Source of the DNA: Candidatus Velthaea versatilis | Lineage (GTDB): Bacteria > Vulcanimicrobiota > Vulcanimicrobiia > Vulcanimicrobiales > Vulcanimicrobiaceae | Length of the DNA stretch: 34,855 bases | NCBI GenBank assembly: GCA_003134035.1 | Contig: PLAE01000163.1 | Location: 10,237-45,091, forward strand | Direction of reading: 5' to 3' | Notes under the pieces: model-generated | Seen by the model: the letters and a program-made list of their open reading frames with translations, nothing else | Databases searched by the model: none | What the model was told of the DNA's origin: nothing | Program-made: the position numbers and the translations under genes | Part shown: piece by piece, positions 33,064 through 34,855 of the stretch | Layout of the letters: each line of letters starts with the position of its first letter | Numbering within the stretch: the first letter of the stretch is position 1

Positions 33064-33563
33064 TCCGCCAGGGGCTTCCCCGTCGCGACCGCGTGTCCCG
33101 TGGAGCCGAATCCGCCCGCGCCGCGGACCGTGCCGGCGGAGAAATGATCGACGATGCGGAACGCCGGGCGCACCACTGGGACGAACAGCAGTTGGGCGAT
33201 GCGGTCGCCGGGTTTGATGACGATCGGCGGCGACCCGGCGGGATTGCGGTTCCACACGCTGATCATCAGCGGGCCCGTGTAATCGGCATCGAGCACGCCG
33301 ACGAGGTTACCGAGCACGACACCGTCCCGGTGACCCAGGCCCGAACGCGGCACGATCAGGCCGGCGATCATCGGGTCGCCGATGTGCACGGCGATCCCGG
33401 ACGGAACGAGCACCGCCGCGGTTTGCGCGTGGACCTCGAGCACCACCTCGACGCAAGCGAACAAGTCGACCCCGGCCGCCATCGCACTCTGGTAACGGGG
33501 CAAGCCCCAATCATGGATCCGGTCGTCGAGGATCTTCACCTCGACGGAGAGCACGCCGTTCAT
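33060..33563 (-). CDS. dut: dUTP diphosphatase
   Basis: A 167-residue homotrimer-type dUTPase hydrolysing dUTP to dUMP, keeping uracil out of DNA and supplying dTMP synthesis. All five motifs are visible: AAGVDLFA (1), PRSGLG (2), GVLDADYTGPLMISVWN (3, with the catalytic Asp), PGDRIAQLLFVPV (4) and RGAGGFGSTG (5). Motif 5 supplies the flexible C-terminal Gly/Phe lid. The ATG at 33561-33563 gives the normal length. Its stop overlaps the panE start by 4 bp. It is the first gene of the compact cluster. Confidence 0.95.
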   Translation of the reverse strand: MNGVLSVEVKILDDRIHDWGLPRYQSAMAAGVDLFACVEVVLEVHAQTAAVLVPSGIAVHIGDPMIAGLIVPRSGLGHRDGVVLGNLVGVLDADYTGPLMISVWNRNPAGSPPIVIKPGDRIAQLLFVPVVRPAFRIVDHFSAGTVRGAGGFGSTGHAVATGKPLAE

Positions 33564-33708
33564 ATCTGCGTTCCGCCTTTGCTGCGGCCTTGAGGAGCGC
33601 GCGGCTGACTTGCCCCGATCCCACGGGCTCGACTTTGGACGAGTCGCTATCGATTCGCGCGGACGCGGCGAGGAACCCGGGTTGGAGCGTGCCCTCAGTC
33701 GCACTTCG

Positions 33709-34855
33709 CTAGACGGCCGCCAGCCCGCGCTGCTGCGCATCGATAACCGCGCACAGCGTTCCCAGTCCGAAAATCACCGCCGCGAACAGCGGTACGGCGT
33801 CAAGTCCCAACGCGTCCGCTGCGGCGCCGGCCACGATCGGGCCGGTGATCTGACCCACGCCGAAAACCGTCGTGACGCCGGCGAATGCCCGAGCGTAGGA
33901 CGCCGCGTCGCTGCGATCGCGCGCAAAGGAACTCGCGACCGCCGGAGCGGCGGCAAGACCGATGCCGATGCACAGCGCACCCGCAACCGCGAACGTGACC
34001 GACGGCAGCGCGGACATTAGCGAGCCAACCGCCCCCATTGCTAACGGCAGCACCATCGACCAGCGGTGACGGCGCCCCGCGAGAACACGACCGATCGCGA
34101 GCGCACCGAGAACTGCGGCAATTCCGAACGTCATCCAGACGGCCCCGATTGCAACGGCGGCAACGCCGCGGACGGCGAATGCGGCGACGGCGAACGTGGC
34201 GTAAGCAATATACGCGGCACCGTACGCGCCGTACGAGGCAACGAAAAAGACGTTGCTCGATCCAAGCAGGGTGCGCCACGTGAAGCTGCTCGCCGCGCTC
34301 GCACCGGACGCCGTTGCCTGGGCCGGCACGCGCAGCGCAAGCACCGCGATCGCACCTGCCGGCAGGCCCGCCAACAAGGACGCGACGCGCCACGTGCCGG
34401 TGTGGCCGAGCGCCCAGACGCCGGCCGGTGCCGAAACGATCAGGCCGATCCCGATTCCGCTCCAGGCCAGGGCGCTGGCGGCACCGCGGCGCGCCGCCGG
34501 CACACGCTCGAGGGCATCGGTGATCGCGCTGGCGATGCCGACGCCGCTCGCGGCGCCAAGGATGGCGCGCGCGATTGTGAGCCCGATGGGATCGGCCGCC
34601 GCGGCCGACAACGCGAGGCTCGCGCCGACGACGATGTGAGCGAACGCCGTGATGCGCGGCAAGCGGCGGCGATCGCGCAAAACCAATGGCGCGGCAATGG
34701 TCCCGGCGAGATACCCGCCGAGGTGGGCGGCCCCAATGATGCCGTAGACCGCGAACCCGCCACCGAGATCGCGCCGGATTGCCGGCAACAACAGTCCGAA
34801 TCCCAACCGCGCTAGTCCAATGTCGACGCCGATGGCGAGCAGCGCGACGACGACG
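33709..34855 (-). CDS. YbfB/YjiJ-type MFS transporter (partial, N-terminus off window)
   Basis: At least 380 residues of a major facilitator of the YbfB/YjiJ group. The beginning lies beyond the right edge: the frame is open to base 34855 and encodes the first helix, with the family's signature G-x-A-R-x-G-x-G-L-L-L-P-A. At least ten further hydrophobic helices follow, with the loop motif around APLVLRDRRRLPR. It ends at the TAG 33709-33711, 145 bp before dut on the same strand. The substrate is unknown; relatives are mostly uncharacterised exporters. Confidence 0.88.
   Translation of the reverse strand, partial: VVVALLAIGVDIGLARLGFGLLLPAIRRDLGGGFAVYGIIGAAHLGGYLAGTIAAPLVLRDRRRLPRITAFAHIVVGASLALSAAAADPIGLTIARAILGAASGVGIASAITDALERVPAARRGAASALAWSGIGIGLIVSAPAGVWALGHTGTWRVASLLAGLPAGAIAVLALRVPAQATASGASAASSFTWRTLLGSSNVFFVASYGAYGAAYIAYATFAVAAFAVRGVAAVAIGAVWMTFGIAAVLGALAIGRVLAGRRHRWSMVLPLAMGAVGSLMSALPSVTFAVAGALCIGIGLAAAPAVASSFARDRSDAASYARAFAGVTTVFGVGQITGPIVAGAAADALGLDAVPLFAAVIFGLGTLCAVIDAQQRGLAAV

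Noticed and set aside
30894-33147. Two long plus-strand frames (about 440 codons each) opposite HNH, hemQ, panE and dut
   Set aside because: Antisense shadows; the minus strand carries clear family motifs throughout.

Overview
The window is about 34.9 kb of gene-dense, roughly two-thirds G+C bacterial chromosome with short intergenic gaps, many GTG starts and purine-rich ribosome binding sites. No rRNA, tRNA, insertion sequence or CRISPR array was recognised. The gene set (soluble diiron propane-type monooxygenase, HemQ-type haem synthesis, Uma2 nuclease, ribose-type ABC importer) fits an aerobic heterotrophic soil-type bacterium. A Candidatus Eremiobacterota- or Actinobacteria-like source is a guess from gene style; the sequence does not prove it.

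Region 1 (1-7.7 kb) is a propane/alkane monooxygenase locus. On the minus strand, amidohydrolase, DUF59 protein, an uncharacterised integrase-like protein and a zinc alcohol dehydrogenase are joined by three consecutive 4-bp ATGA overlaps. They are followed by the first 184 codons of the monooxygenase large subunit (PrmA/MimA type), which runs off the left edge. Divergently transcribed is a two-component system whose 863-residue kinase carries the AcoR/MimR-type N-terminal sensor, normally fused to a sigma-54 activator, here fused to two more GAF domains and a histidine kinase. Its OmpR-type partner overlaps it. The shared promoter region holds helically phased GGTGAAA repeats.

Region 2 (7.7-12.6 kb) has a gene-poor stretch and a three-gene ribose-type ABC importer (minus strand) with a 23-bp palindrome upstream. 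Region 3 (12.6-17 kb, plus strand) has comM, then a soluble chemoreceptor-like signalling fragment paired with an ODP-type diiron oxygen sensor. This pair is bracketed by the comM 3' end and a decayed second copy of that end. A Uma2 nuclease follows.

Region 4 (17-24 kb): minus-strand deoC and a two-domain ALDH16-like dehydrogenase probably convert deoxyribose-5-phosphate to glyceraldehyde-3-phosphate and acetate. Upstream lie a 28-bp minisatellite, an NAD(P)-binding SDR, a divergent YbhE-type lactonase and an MFS exporter. Region 5 (24-27.2 kb) has small secreted and hypothetical proteins, an isochorismatase-fold protein lacking catalytic Lys and Cys, a DUF1232 protein and methylglyoxal synthase.

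Region 6 (27.2-29.8 kb): a structured leader with a strong intrinsic terminator and a possible Phe-rich leader peptide precedes an unusual prephenate dehydratase-ACT-DAHP synthase fusion; a cupin follows. Region 7 (29.8-34.9 kb, minus strand): a secreted protein, an HNH nuclease, hemQ, panE and dut in a compact cluster, and an MFS transporter truncated by the right edge.
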